Positions 43,653-53,400 of a stretch of DNA of 64,000 bases are shown in pieces; within the stretch, counting starts at the first letter, position 1; the number at the start of each line of letters is the position of its first letter. The stretch lies in assembly GCA_022572185.1 (NCBI GenBank), contig JACZWL010000012.1, forward strand, positions 1 through 64,000, written 5' to 3'. Under the pieces are notes generated by a model that saw only the letters and a program-made list of their open reading frames with translations, had not been told where the DNA came from and ran no database searches. A program made the position numbers and the translations under genes. The stretch is from Pseudomonadota bacterium. GTDB taxonomy: Bacteria > Pseudomonadota > Gammaproteobacteria > Steroidobacterales > Woeseiaceae.

Positions 43653-44762
43653 ATGACCAAACAGAACCCACCGTTTCGAGCTGAGCACATTGGTAGCCTG
43701 CTTCGACCACATGAAGTGAAGGATGCTGCCAAAGCTTACCGGAAAGGCAACATTTCCAGGGACGCTTACTTCGAAACCCTGGATCGGGAAATTGCGCGTG
43801 CGGTCAAACTACAAGAGTCTGTCGGGTTGCGGACCATCACCGACGGCGAATTTGGCCGATCCTCCTGGTTTGGGTTTTTCTTTGAGCGGCTTGAGGGACT
43901 CACGCTCAGGCCGTCACTATTCCGCTTTCATGATGAGCACGGTCATGATTACGAATGGCAGACCTGCTACGCCAGCGGCAAGATGCGCCGCGAGCAGCCG
44001 ATTTGCAGCGATGAATTTGAGCGTCTGCAAGGACTGACCCGGGAAACACCAAAAGCAAATATGCCATCTCCAAGCGCATTTCATTTTTTTCGAGGTGACC
44101 AATGCCGGGATGAAACGATCTATCCCGACATTGAAGAATGGTGGAACGATCTGGTACAAATCTATCAAGCGGAAATTCGGGCCCTGTCCGAGGCGGGTTG
44201 CCACTACTTACAGATGGATGAAGTGCCCCTGGCTATGCTCTGTGACAGCGACGTCAGGCAGCAAATTGCTGGCAGGGGACGAGATCCCGATGATCTGACC
44301 AGGCGCTATGTCGCCACCATAAATAAAGTGCTCGAAGCCCGTCCGGCTGATATGACAGTGGGTATGCATCTGTGTCGTGGCAACTTTCGTTCACGCTGGA
44401 TGGCGCAGGGCGGCTATGAGCCGGTGGCGGAGAGCCTCTTCAGTGACTTGAAAGTCGACGTTTTTTTCCTCGAATACGACTCGCCCAGGGCGGGAGATTT
44501 CTCGCCACTCCGCTTTATGGCCGGGGATAAGAGGGTGGTGCTTGGACTGATTACGAGTAAAACAGCCGAGTTGGAAGACAAGGATGCTCTGAAACGCCGT
44601 ATTGACCAGGCCAGCACCTACGTTCCCCTGGAGCGTCTGGCCATCAGTCCCCAGTGCGGATTTGCCAGCGTGGCCGGCGGTAATGCACTCCGCGAAGATG
44701 AGCAAATGCGCAAGCTGGCGTTGGTCGTCGAAGTCGCTCAGGATGTCTGGGGCGAAGCCTGA
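43653..44762 (+). CDS. Cobalamin-independent methionine synthase-family (MetE C-terminal-like) methyltransferase
   Basis: Protein of 369 aa, corresponding to the catalytic half of MetE only, without the N-terminal duplicate. Zinc ligands are conserved: His239 and Cys241 (GMHLCRGN), Glu274 (FLEYD) and Cys335 (SPQCGF). N-terminal PPFRAEHIGSLLRP is typical of the short stand-alone paralogues. Those act on methyl donors other than the polyglutamyl folate in some species, and the substrate here is unknown. The ~200 bp downstream is featureless. Confidence 0.85.
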   Translation: MTKQNPPFRAEHIGSLLRPHEVKDAAKAYRKGNISRDAYFETLDREIARAVKLQESVGLRTITDGEFGRSSWFGFFFERLEGLTLRPSLFRFHDEHGHDYEWQTCYASGKMRREQPICSDEFERLQGLTRETPKANMPSPSAFHFFRGDQCRDETIYPDIEEWWNDLVQIYQAEIRALSEAGCHYLQMDEVPLAMLCDSDVRQQIAGRGRDPDDLTRRYVATINKVLEARPADMTVGMHLCRGNFRSRWMAQGGYEPVAESLFSDLKVDVFFLEYDSPRAGDFSPLRFMAGDKRVVLGLITSKTAELEDKDALKRRIDQASTYVPLERLAISPQCGFASVAGGNALREDEQMRKLALVVEVAQDVWGEA

Positions 44763-44969
44763 ATTGGCACAGTCGGCAATGTGTCATTGCCAGCGCTGTT
44801 TCAGACAACCCTGTCACGTCAGACGGATGAGAAATAACAACAGATCACGCCGAATCCTGCCGGTCTGCCGGGCGCGCAGCTGTTCGCAACTCCCTGGCTC
44901 TGCCTGGTCTTAAGCCAAGAAATACGAATTCGCTGCCAACAGGAGCATCCTTCTTTTTATTGCTACTGC

Positions 44970-45746
44970 TTATTCCGGCCTCAGACCCTGGCGACCGTTC
45001 AGGTTCCAGTCGTATTTCAGAAAACGGACATCGAATTCGTCATTGTCGAGGGCCTTCGCCACCTCGGCATCCTCGACATAGCTTGCCAGGTATCGCTGCA
45101 CCGATCCCGCTGCACTCTCGAAATCCTTTCTGTACCAGTCGAAAATTTTCGAAACGTAGGCGATTCGCCGGGGCAGATCAAAATGATTCCGGCTGATGTC
45201 ATTGATAAAATGCCGCGCCCCCGCATCGAGTTGTTGCTCCAGGGTCTCGGGCAGGTAGGCGCGACTGGAAAGCCGCGGGCAGGACATCGATGCACACACG
45301 ATGGCAAAATGAATTCTGGGTTCTCTCATGGGAATGAGGATTTTTCGCTCGAGATCGAACAGGTTGATTTTCTTTCCCAGGACAACAAATTTCTTTGACT
45401 TGAAAAACTTGTAGCGTCCCCAGAGACTGGCCGGTGAGTAACCATCCAGAATGCCCTGGATGGCCAGCGCGTTGTAGGCATTAATGTAAAAGGTGAGCTG
45501 ATCGTTGCGCTCCGGCAAACTGCCGGCATCGGTCTCACCAACTTGCTGCACGAAACTGTGGAACTTCGGGTTTGCCTCGATGCCCGCGTAGTTCACGAAC
45601 CCATTGCCAACGTGTTGCAGCAGCAACTCATCGAAAGCGCTGTAGTCGGGGGCGGCCGTACTTGCATTGGTCATGGCCAGTAGCAAAATCGGCACTGCGA
45701 ATCGGCGCAGGGCGGCAGATCGGTGGGGGTTGACGGATTGATTCAT
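44970..45746 (-). CDS. Exported DUF547-domain protein
   Basis: Protein of 258 aa from the ATG at 45746; another ATG at 45776 lies upstream. The signal peptide (LRRFAVPILLLAMTNASTA) precedes DYSAFDELLLQHVGNGFVNYAGI. NDQLTFYINAYNALAIQGIL is the DUF547 core, and HFAIVCASMSCPRLSSRAY is the conserved Cys/His segment. Function is not established for this family. It ends with a short polar tail. Confidence 0.82.
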   Translation of the reverse strand: MNQSVNPHRSAALRRFAVPILLLAMTNASTAAPDYSAFDELLLQHVGNGFVNYAGIEANPKFHSFVQQVGETDAGSLPERNDQLTFYINAYNALAIQGILDGYSPASLWGRYKFFKSKKFVVLGKKINLFDLERKILIPMREPRIHFAIVCASMSCPRLSSRAYLPETLEQQLDAGARHFINDISRNHFDLPRRIAYVSKIFDWYRKDFESAAGSVQRYLASYVEDAEVAKALDNDEFDVRFLKYDWNLNGRQGLRPE

Positions 45747-45889
45747 CGGTCCGGTTCCGGGAGTCAGGTATTCCATATGATCCAGATGCCTCCGCTATGT
45801 TCCCCGACCCGTGGCTGCTTACCGGTAATTAACCCTTATCAAGCTGTGCGTGGAATGCTGCATCATGTGCAGACCGACCCTGGGTTTAC

Positions 45890-46678
45890 TCAGTCAGTGC
45901 GGGATTTCTTTGCCGTGATCAAGGCATAACCCACGCCACCGGAGGCTACAAAATCACGCGCCTCCGCAATCCTGGAGCGGGGCACGCTGAAGCCATCCGG
46001 AAGCCCGAGTTGCTCCTCGCTCAGGAAGTGTTTGACGGTGCTGACGCGGCGTTCAATGCGCGCGATCATGTCGCTGAGTACGCCGCTGACGTCGCGGGTG
46101 CGTATTGCCAGGAAGCCGGCTGCGCCGAGTGCGTTGCGGTAACCGTCAACGGATAAAGCTCCGCTGATGCAGAGAGCGCGTCCAAGGAGGTCCTGAAGCG
46201 ATTCAGGCACTTCCTCGTTCAGCACGACATCGGAAATGCCTGCGCGGCCGCCTGCGCGAAGTACACGCTGAAATTCCCCGAGTGCTGTCGAGAGCTGCGG
46301 AAAAATGCACAGGCTGCACTCACAGATTACTACGTCAAAAGACCCGGCATCGAACGGCAGCTGCTCTGCATCGCCCTGCACGAAATGGACCCGATCCGAT
46401 AGCCCGGCGTCCTCGGTCAGTTCATTTGCCAGGCCGACATTTTTCTCCGAGTAATCGATCCCAACGACGCGACAAGCAAAATGCGTGGCGAGCACTCGCG
46501 CGCTTTCACCACGGCCACAAGCTACATCCAACACTCTGGTGTCGCGCCCGACCAATGTGGCTGCCGCCAGTTTGCGCGTTAGTGCGGCACCACCCGGGTG
46601 CAGCTCGTCGCCAAGTAACAGGGCAACGACCGGCAGCTCGTAAAATCCTGCACAGCAACTTTTGACCCGATCATCCAT
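45890..46678 (-). CDS. Class I SAM-dependent methyltransferase paired with a radical SAM protein
   Basis: Protein of 262 aa from the ATG at 46678, whose first 8 bp overlap the radical SAM gene. The SAM-binding motif VLDVACGRGESARVLA (~48-63) is followed by GIDYSEKNVGLA and FDVVICECSLCIFP. The Cys pair near the N-terminus (KSCCAGFYE) is unusual. It resembles the UbiE/ArsM-like class in layout. Coupling to the radical SAM gene suggests action on the same lipid or pterin-like substrate, which remains unknown. Confidence 0.8.
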   Translation of the reverse strand: MDDRVKSCCAGFYELPVVALLLGDELHPGGAALTRKLAAATLVGRDTRVLDVACGRGESARVLATHFACRVVGIDYSEKNVGLANELTEDAGLSDRVHFVQGDAEQLPFDAGSFDVVICECSLCIFPQLSTALGEFQRVLRAGGRAGISDVVLNEEVPESLQDLLGRALCISGALSVDGYRNALGAAGFLAIRTRDVSGVLSDMIARIERRVSTVKHFLSEEQLGLPDGFSVPRSRIAEARDFVASGGVGYALITAKKSRTD

Positions 46679-48143
46679 TGGTCCGCACGCTCGTCGATAT
46701 CGGACCATTGAGTTTCTGCGACTCCCGCTCCCGACGTATCTCGGCGAGCAATGTGTGTTCCAGTCCATCGCGATAGAGCAGGTTGTAGGTATCGAAAGGT
46801 ATCACGCGTTTGCCGTCGGGATGGACAATATGGACGCAGGTCTTGCGAATCGAACGCAAATCGAAGGAGTGCGCATCGATGAACTGGACAATCAGGAGGC
46901 GAAAAATGTTGGCGTAAGACAGTTTGCTCAATGATTCCGGCGCCGGAACTGCGGCGAGCAGGTCATTCATGGCTCCGGCCTGCGACTCGGGTGAATGGTG
47001 CGTCGAAAACAGATCGAACAGTTTCTCCCTGATGACTTCTTCTTTTTCATAGACGATGGTGTTTCGTCCGCCCTCGACAAGCACTTCGGGATCGATCAAT
47101 CCGGTCAGGGGCACGAATTTGTCGTCGAGCTTGAGTGCGTAGGCCATAGCGATGCTGTCGGCGTGGCAGGGCACCGGAAGAATATCCTCAGGGGCAAACA
47201 AATCACTTTGTTCGAGTATGCGCCGGCGCACTTCCGTGAGCGTAAGCCGGTCGCGCTCGCAGTTGAAGCCTCCCTCGTATTGTTCAAGTCGCCCGGCCGC
47301 CTGAACCGGCTGAAATGTCACGCCGCGCACGCACGCTTGCGCTCGCGCGAATTCAATAATTTCACCGAGTTCGTCATCGTTGACACCGCGGCGTACAGTC
47401 ACGACCAGTGTCGTCGCGATATTCAGTGCGTTGAGCTTGGCCAGGGCGAGTTGGTGCACGCGCCGGGTGTCGGCCGCGCGTAACACTTGCAATGCCTCGC
47501 GACGAAATGAATCGAACTGCAGATAGATCTCCAGATTGGGCTCATACTCCTTAAGACGCTCCGCAAAGCCGGCTTCCCTTGCGATGCGAATGCCGTTGGT
47601 GTTGATCATCAGATGCTGAATCGGCCGGCTCCGCGCTGCATCCATAATCTCGAAAAATTGCGGGTGAATGGTAGGCTCGCCTCCCGAGATCTGGACAATG
47701 CTCGGTTCTTCCTCATTGCGGACAGCGAGATCGAGCATGCGCTCGATCTGCTCAAGGCTGCGATGGGTCTGTCGCTCGGGTCCGCTCATCGCATAGCAGG
47801 TAGGGCAGCGCAGGTTGCACGCGTCTGTGACCTCGATAAGCAGCGTGCAACCGTGTTGCTCGTGGTCTGGGCATACACCACAGTCATACGGACAGCCGTA
47901 GCGGACCGGGGTATTGTACCGGGTCACCTGCTCGGGCGTCTTGACGAAGATTTCTCTTGCGCGCTTGTAATAGTCGATGTCGTCAGCGATCAGTACCCGC
48001 TGCGCACCGTGCTCGGGACATCGTTTCAGCATCCAGACTCCACCGTCCTGGAACACGATCTTGGCGTCGACTCGACGCAGGCAGGTCGCGCATATTGACA
48101 CTGCGGTATCGTAGAACTGGTACGGGCGGAGTTTAGGAGCCAC
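46671..48143 (-). CDS. Tes/MJ0619-like radical SAM protein
   Basis: Protein of 490 aa. An N-terminal CxxC (C18, C21) and C42 may bind zinc. GCPYDCGVCPDHEQH (C84, C88, C91) precedes the radical SAM cluster motif D-A-C109-N-L-R-C113-P-T-C116. This double-cysteine layout is what I know from archaeal tetraether synthase (Tes) and the MJ0619 methanopterin methylase. Later come ISGGEPT and FQPVQAAGR. The C-terminal region (~400-490) is helical. A radical C-C bond or methylation reaction on a lipid or cofactor is inferred. A methyltransferase gene overlaps its end. Confidence 0.8.
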   Translation of the reverse strand: MAPKLRPYQFYDTAVSICATCLRRVDAKIVFQDGGVWMLKRCPEHGAQRVLIADDIDYYKRAREIFVKTPEQVTRYNTPVRYGCPYDCGVCPDHEQHGCTLLIEVTDACNLRCPTCYAMSGPERQTHRSLEQIERMLDLAVRNEEEPSIVQISGGEPTIHPQFFEIMDAARSRPIQHLMINTNGIRIAREAGFAERLKEYEPNLEIYLQFDSFRREALQVLRAADTRRVHQLALAKLNALNIATTLVVTVRRGVNDDELGEIIEFARAQACVRGVTFQPVQAAGRLEQYEGGFNCERDRLTLTEVRRRILEQSDLFAPEDILPVPCHADSIAMAYALKLDDKFVPLTGLIDPEVLVEGGRNTIVYEKEEVIREKLFDLFSTHHSPESQAGAMNDLLAAVPAPESLSKLSYANIFRLLIVQFIDAHSFDLRSIRKTCVHIVHPDGKRVIPFDTYNLLYRDGLEHTLLAEIRRERESQKLNGPISTSVRTNG

Positions 48144-48321
48144 GTCTGAGCGGGCCTGATCTTGATGGATTAATTTGACTCATTATTTCGCTCCGGGCGT
48201 GCTGGTTCGAATCGTGCAAACAGCCTGCCTGTCCATTCTGCAACCCCGTGCGCCGGAAAAGCCCCGTCTGCAAGCCGGCGCTCGTTCCGGCTGCAAGTCC
48301 GATACACATGTATGGCTTTGC

Positions 48322-48600
48322 CTACGGTATCCGGGTCTTGCGCCCTGACCAGTCGGCCGTTTCGGACAGGTCGTCTGTCGGCGCAACTTCTATTGCGCGC
48401 CCGAAAGTCTCTCGTGCCGATTTTCCCTGACTCTTGCCCCAAAGCCATGTTCCAACACCAGCGAGAACAACAGCATAAAACAGACCGGGCGACCGCTCCG
48501 GGCCTGAACCGAAAAACAAAGTCGCAAGCACACCGGCGACGGCTGACAGGAAAAAAATAATTGCCAGGAATTTGATGACGAGTCGGGCGGCCCGATTCAT
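48322..48600 (-). CDS. Small two-helix membrane protein, unknown
   Basis: Protein of 92 aa from the ATG at 48600, with a GAGAAC SD. Two membrane segments (~8-30 and ~40-55: FLAIIFFLSAVAGVLATLFFG, LFYAVVLAGVGTWLWG) are followed by a basic/acidic cytoplasmic tail. I recognise no family. It lies between two methyltransferase genes on the same strand, with 178 bp of gene-free DNA to the radical SAM gene. Confidence 0.55.
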   Translation of the reverse strand: MNRAARLVIKFLAIIFFLSAVAGVLATLFFGSGPERSPGLFYAVVLAGVGTWLWGKSQGKSARETFGRAIEVAPTDDLSETADWSGRKTRIP

Positions 48601-48686
48601 AATGTTCTCAATGTGGACGGGCGCGCGGCAAAAGAACGCGAACGACTTTGGTTTCGGTTCAATAGACCAGCTCATGCCCGAATTTA

Positions 48687-49442
48687 TTACCGAATCTGAC
48701 TGTGAGTGGCGGATTCGATTTGGGTGTGGATACCGCGAAAAAGCGCCAGGGGCGTTTCTCGTCGAGTGAAACCTGGAGCTCTTGCGGCAGTTTTGCGGGA
48801 CGCGGTCATGGGCCGTCCTGCAAGCAGCAACGGGCGTCGGGGGTACCGTGCGACCAGTTGCGCGAGCGCCGCAGAGCGGCCGTCAGGCTCGTTCACGGTA
48901 CCTTCTCGATACGCGATGATGTCCAAGCCGGCGACTGCGTCACGAAGCGCATCGGGGGCCACGCGAAATTGCGGACTCCGCGGCCCGACGACGTCGGCTT
49001 CCGTAACGAGATGCTCTTCGACGATGAGGTACCCGCCCGCCTTGAGGATGCCCTTCAATGTGTCGATCAGCGGCAGGTTGGTGTAGCGGATCATGATGGC
49101 CAGATCGTAGCGATCGGCCACGAAGAGATCCGCGGGTCGATGCGCTGCATCTTCCAGATCCGCCTGGATGCACGTGATGGGCAGGTTTTCCGCGTTTGCC
49201 GTTTCGCTCAGGCGATCGAGCGCGACCTCCGAGACATCGACCGCATCGACCTGCCAACCTCGTCGCGCGAGGTAGATAGCATTGCGTCCGGCGCCGCAGG
49301 CCACGTCGATGGCTCGTGGATGATCCTCCCGAGACTTCAGTTTGGGCAGCCATTCCGCCAACAGCGCGCTTGGATGGCTGCGGGTGGCATAGGCGCCTTC
49401 GCGATACCGCAGGTTCCATTTGTCCTGGTCCGCCCGGCTCAC
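48687..49442 (-). CDS. TehB-like class I SAM methyltransferase
   Basis: Protein of 251 aa. It starts KWNLRYREGAYATRSHPSALLAEWLP and has the SAM motif AIDVACGAGRNAIYLARRGW (~44-63), then DAVDVSEVALDRL and YLIVEEHLV. This layout matches TehB/thiopurine-type methyltransferases that act on small oxyanions or thiols. The C-terminal ~45 residues are Arg-rich and probably disordered. It ends 86 bp before the small membrane gene. Confidence 0.82.
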   Translation of the reverse strand: MSRADQDKWNLRYREGAYATRSHPSALLAEWLPKLKSREDHPRAIDVACGAGRNAIYLARRGWQVDAVDVSEVALDRLSETANAENLPITCIQADLEDAAHRPADLFVADRYDLAIMIRYTNLPLIDTLKGILKAGGYLIVEEHLVTEADVVGPRSPQFRVAPDALRDAVAGLDIIAYREGTVNEPDGRSAALAQLVARYPRRPLLLAGRPMTASRKTAARAPGFTRRETPLALFRGIHTQIESATHSQIR

Positions 49443-49468
49443 CCTGGCGAACCTGTGCCTGCCATCAT

Positions 49469-50503
49469 CTACTCATCCTGCGCCGCAGACTCTTCGCCAG
49501 CATCAGAATCATTTTCTTCGTCGGCGCTTGCGTCGTCATCCTTGCCGTCAGGTTCATCCTCAGGGGGGCCGCTCGACGCTGCCTCTGTCCTGAGCTGCAC
49601 CAGTTTCTCCCGTGTGGTCTCCCTGACGGGATTTACCGTGTATTCGGCCACCCTGAAGTAGTGATCCAGATCAGAGCGTTTCAACACATAATACGAGGCA
49701 TCTTCAGGTTTGGAAAAACGATAGCTCAGGACCTCGCCGTCGTTGCGCGTCATCCTGAGCTCGAGTGTCGGCTCGTCCTGCCGGTATTCAGGCTTCGCTT
49801 CGGTACCAAGCAGGGACTCGATACGCAGTCTGGTCAGCTTGCCAAGCAGGGCGCGGCTTTCTGCACCGTTGGTTTGTTCCTGCTGCCCGAGATCCGCCAG
49901 CTGCAGCTCGCCGTCCTCCCGTTGCAGAATAAGTCCGGGCATCTCGATACGCTCCACCTCGCTCTCATCGAGCGTCAGAACGTCTTTGTCGATCCAGTCG
50001 TCGGCCTTGGGTTCCGCCTCCCAGGTGTTGAAAGCCACCGCGAAAACTTCATTCCCATCCCCGGGCCTGACGTACACCTCGCGGAATCCGGGCGAGGAAC
50101 CAACATAGAGGGTGGCCTGGGCATCGTCGTCCGCGAGCAAGACCAGTTTTCGCTCGAACTGCTCCTCGTCCACCGTGAAGCGCCGGGCAGCGCCGCGGGT
50201 TTTGGCCACGGGCCAGCCCTTCTCCAATGCGGCGAGTTGGTCCAGCAAGCGCTCGACATCGCGTTGACTGGCCGGGAAGTCGCCGCGCTCCGGCAGTAGC
50301 CACTTACCCGCCTGCTTTTTCAGCATCACGCTATCCGTGCCGTCTTCAATACGCAGGCCGTTCACCGTTTGTTTCTCGAAAGACAGCAACTTCTCTTCGG
50401 CCTGGAAGGCCCCATAATCCTCGCCTGTCAGGCTAAGGACTGCGGCCAACAACAGTTGCGCTGCCAACAGGCCACTCAGAATAAAGATCCACTTTTTCAT
50501 CAT
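49469..50503 (-). CDS. DUF4340 protein of a GldG-type ABC system
   Basis: Protein of 344 aa. One N-terminal membrane helix (~5-20) is followed by repeated alpha/beta modules of DUF4340 (GLRIEDGTDSVMLKKQAGKWLLPERGDFPASQRDVERLLDQLAALEKG). The tail is very acidic (EPDGKDDDASADEEND...). It starts immediately after the stop of the permease/GldG gene, with 0 bp between them. DUF4340 proteins are regular partners of Gld-type exporters; the molecular role is unknown. Confidence 0.85.
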   Translation of the reverse strand: MMKKWIFILSGLLAAQLLLAAVLSLTGEDYGAFQAEEKLLSFEKQTVNGLRIEDGTDSVMLKKQAGKWLLPERGDFPASQRDVERLLDQLAALEKGWPVAKTRGAARRFTVDEEQFERKLVLLADDDAQATLYVGSSPGFREVYVRPGDGNEVFAVAFNTWEAEPKADDWIDKDVLTLDESEVERIEMPGLILQREDGELQLADLGQQEQTNGAESRALLGKLTRLRIESLLGTEAKPEYRQDEPTLELRMTRNDGEVLSYRFSKPEDASYYVLKRSDLDHYFRVAEYTVNPVRETTREKLVQLRTEAASSGPPEDEPDGKDDDASADEENDSDAGEESAAQDE

Positions 50504-53395
50504 TTACACTCTTGTCTTTTCTGCCGTGCCGAGAACGGCGGCGTAGCGTGACGCCGCCCGTTTGTTGGTCCGCCTGCGAATGAAGCCGATCAGGAGCAGA
50601 CCGAACAGCGCCAGGCCATAGTTGAGGTACTCCCAGAACAGCTGGGATTCCCTGTCCAGGGGCTTCAGGGTGCGTGAGAAGTGGGCCCGGCCGCGGATGG
50701 CAAGCAGACCGCGATCTTCCAGGGACCAGTCGATGGCGTTCTCCACCAGCTGCACCGGCTTGAGGTAGCGGGTGCCCATCCCGGATGCGGCCAGATCCAG
50801 CATCGTGTCGGTGAGGAAGCTGCTGGATGCGAACAGGATGATGCGCGCCGACTCGGGGGAGCGGTCGATCACCCGGGTGATGCGCGATTCCTTCTCTGCA
50901 TCTTCCGCGGGCTCTCCACCGGCATCCGCCTCCTCTTCGTGGGTGACCAGTGGCGAGGGCTTGTCCTTGAAGTACGAGTCGAAACGGCCCTCTACCGCGA
51001 CCGCCAGCAGTTGCGGGCCCCGCTGATCGCCAACCGGAAAACCGAGTTCGCCATGCATCTGGAAGTCGGGCTGGATCTCCATGCTGTCGGAGGCCCAGGC
51101 CTGGTCCGAGCTTTGCAGCAGGCGAGTCACCTTACGATCCTGGTTCTTCTGCTCGTCCACGGTAATGGGTGACGGCCAGGTCATGGTGACCTGGTCGATG
51201 CCCTCGGTCATGCCGCCTTCCTGCACGATGCCATCACCACGGATATCGGCAAAATACGGGTAGTTCACCATCCGCGTTTCGTTGAACACATAGCCGGCGA
51301 CACGGCGACTGACCGGTATGGGAAAAGACGCATTCAGTGGGTCGAGCACCATCTGTTCTTCCAGCATGATGCCGTGGTGGCTCAGCCAGTCGATCAAAGC
51401 GGATTCAAGTTTGCGGACGGATAACACCTCCCCGTGTTCGATATCGAAGGGTGATGTCGCGATGACCACGGTACCGCCACGCATCAGGAACTGGTCCACG
51501 GCAAACAGCTGTTTAATATCCAGCTTGTCCGGCGATGCCAGCAGCAACAGGTCGGCCTCATCCGGCACCCGGCCGTTCTTCAGGTTGGTGGAGGCGAGGT
51601 TGTGTTCCTCGGCGAGGGTGTTGCTTAGCCAGTCGAAACGCTTGCCGCTTGCCGGCATGCCGAACATGGCCAGTGTCGAGGCAGGCGTGTGGAGCGCCAC
51701 GGTCTTCAGGAAGCCCCTGGAGAAGCGCTTGAGGGCAGCCTGGATGCCTTGCTCCAGACCGGCTTTTTCAAACTGTTCCGGCAGCGGTATCTGCACGATG
51801 CGCCCATTCCCCTCCAGGGTCATGTAAAACCAGAAAGTGTTGGTGTCCGTCAGGCTGGCTACCATGGGGCGAAAGCCGAAATCACTTTTGAGCTGCCTGG
51901 CCAGGATGCCGTCCTGCGCGTCGGGGTCGCGAATATCGATAGTCAGCGTGCCGCCCGAGCGCTCGACCAACTCAGTCAGTACCGCGTCTAACTCTTTGCG
52001 AAATAAGCTGAGCACCTCGGGCAGTCTCTCATCGTCCGAGATGTAGCCCTTGAAGCTGACCGGATGCGGAATATTCTCGAACAGCTCGCCGGTCCCCTGA
52101 TAGGCAAAAAGGATCTTCTTGATCGACTGGGTAAGATCGTACTCGGGGTTGCGCAGTTCCACCTCCAGATCGCCCTCACTCTGCGCCCTGACCTCGATGA
52201 GATCACCAAAATCGAGCACCTGATGCTGGTCACCGTACTGGATCAGGATATTGAAGTAGGAGTTGATCACCGTTGCCTGATACTTGCTGGCGAACTGGAA
52301 TGGCACGGGCTGAATATCGTATTTTTCGTTCGCCTCCTGCTCCAGCTCCGGATGCTCCTGGGGATCGATGAACTCCACCCGCACTCTGCCCTCCGCGGCG
52401 ACCGCGTACTCTTCCAGCAGGTCGCGCAGGCGCGGCACCAGTGGCGCCAGCAGCGGATGAGTCTGGGCGCTGAAATAGCCCCGGATCAGCATCGGCTCTT
52501 GCAGCTGCGCCAGATAACTCCGGGTGGCTTCCGAGATGGAGTAGACATTGCCCCGGGTCAGGTCGGCGCGAACCGAAGCCACCGGCGCCAGCCACAAATT
52601 GGCGGCCAGAAAATTGGCCGCCAGCAGCGCGCTGATGAGCCCCCAGCGCCGATGGTTGGCATTGCTCGCGTTACCGGCCCAGCGCAGCCACTCCAGCGCA
52701 AAGACGTTTAGCGTGAGAAAGACGCCCACCAGGCTCAGGTAGTAGTACAGATCGCGCAGGTCGATCACGCCGCGGGTAATGGAGTCGAAGCGTGAGCCCG
52801 AGCCCAGAAGTTTGAGAAACTCCGAGGCCCGGTTGCCGAACAGTCCGGTCAGCGCATCGGTGCCCAACAGATAGAAGAGGCCGCAGACCACTGCCGTCAG
52901 AATCAGGCTGACAATCTGATTCGCCGAGCGGGCGCTGATGAACAGCCCGATAGCCGCGTAGGCCGCTGCCAGAAACAGGGTGGCGAGATATCCCCCGAAC
53001 ACCGGTCCCCAGTCCAGCGGGCCGAGCAGGCTGACGGTTACCGGCAGGGGGAGGGTCAATAGCAGAGCCACCGCCACCAGGCCAAGGCATGCCATGAATT
53101 TGCCGAGCACCATGTGGTAGCTCTTGACCGGCACGCTGAGCAAAAACTCCAGGGTGCCGGAGCGCCGTTCCTCCGACCACATGCGCATGGTAACGGCCGC
53201 CACCAGGAAGATCAGCAGCAGTGGCATCCATTCGAACAGGGGCCGCACATCGGCGATATTGCGAGCGAAGAAAGTTTCTACCCAGAAGAACACAAACAGG
53301 GTCACGGCCAGGAAGGCGCCGAGAAAGATAAAGGCAATGGGGGAGAAGAAAAAGCCGGCAAACTCCTTGCGCGCGATGCGCAGCATATTATTCAT
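50504..53395 (-). CDS. ABC-2 permease fused to a GldG-like domain
   Basis: Protein of 963 aa. The first ~240 residues form six membrane helices of an ABC-2 permease (RKEFAGFFFSPIAFIFLGAFLAV...). The next ~650 residues form an extracytoplasmic GldG-like region (ADLTRGNVYSISEATRSYLAQLQEPM, PQEHPELEQEANEKYDIQPVPFQF, LLASPDKLDIKQLFAVDQFLMRGGTVVIA). A final membrane helix lies near ~935. It joins the functions of GldF and GldG in one chain. It is transcribed with its ATPase 5 bp upstream. Confidence 0.9.
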   Translation of the reverse strand: MNNMLRIARKEFAGFFFSPIAFIFLGAFLAVTLFVFFWVETFFARNIADVRPLFEWMPLLLIFLVAAVTMRMWSEERRSGTLEFLLSVPVKSYHMVLGKFMACLGLVAVALLLTLPLPVTVSLLGPLDWGPVFGGYLATLFLAAAYAAIGLFISARSANQIVSLILTAVVCGLFYLLGTDALTGLFGNRASEFLKLLGSGSRFDSITRGVIDLRDLYYYLSLVGVFLTLNVFALEWLRWAGNASNANHRRWGLISALLAANFLAANLWLAPVASVRADLTRGNVYSISEATRSYLAQLQEPMLIRGYFSAQTHPLLAPLVPRLRDLLEEYAVAAEGRVRVEFIDPQEHPELEQEANEKYDIQPVPFQFASKYQATVINSYFNILIQYGDQHQVLDFGDLIEVRAQSEGDLEVELRNPEYDLTQSIKKILFAYQGTGELFENIPHPVSFKGYISDDERLPEVLSLFRKELDAVLTELVERSGGTLTIDIRDPDAQDGILARQLKSDFGFRPMVASLTDTNTFWFYMTLEGNGRIVQIPLPEQFEKAGLEQGIQAALKRFSRGFLKTVALHTPASTLAMFGMPASGKRFDWLSNTLAEEHNLASTNLKNGRVPDEADLLLLASPDKLDIKQLFAVDQFLMRGGTVVIATSPFDIEHGEVLSVRKLESALIDWLSHHGIMLEEQMVLDPLNASFPIPVSRRVAGYVFNETRMVNYPYFADIRGDGIVQEGGMTEGIDQVTMTWPSPITVDEQKNQDRKVTRLLQSSDQAWASDSMEIQPDFQMHGELGFPVGDQRGPQLLAVAVEGRFDSYFKDKPSPLVTHEEEADAGGEPAEDAEKESRITRVIDRSPESARIILFASSSFLTDTMLDLAASGMGTRYLKPVQLVENAIDWSLEDRGLLAIRGRAHFSRTLKPLDRESQLFWEYLNYGLALFGLLLIGFIRRRTNKRAASRYAAVLGTAEKTRV

Positions 53396-53400
53396 CTTGA

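Noticed and set aside
49316-50299. 327-codon plus-strand frame
   Set aside because: Antisense to the DUF4340 gene and the end of the TehB-like gene, with no independent support.
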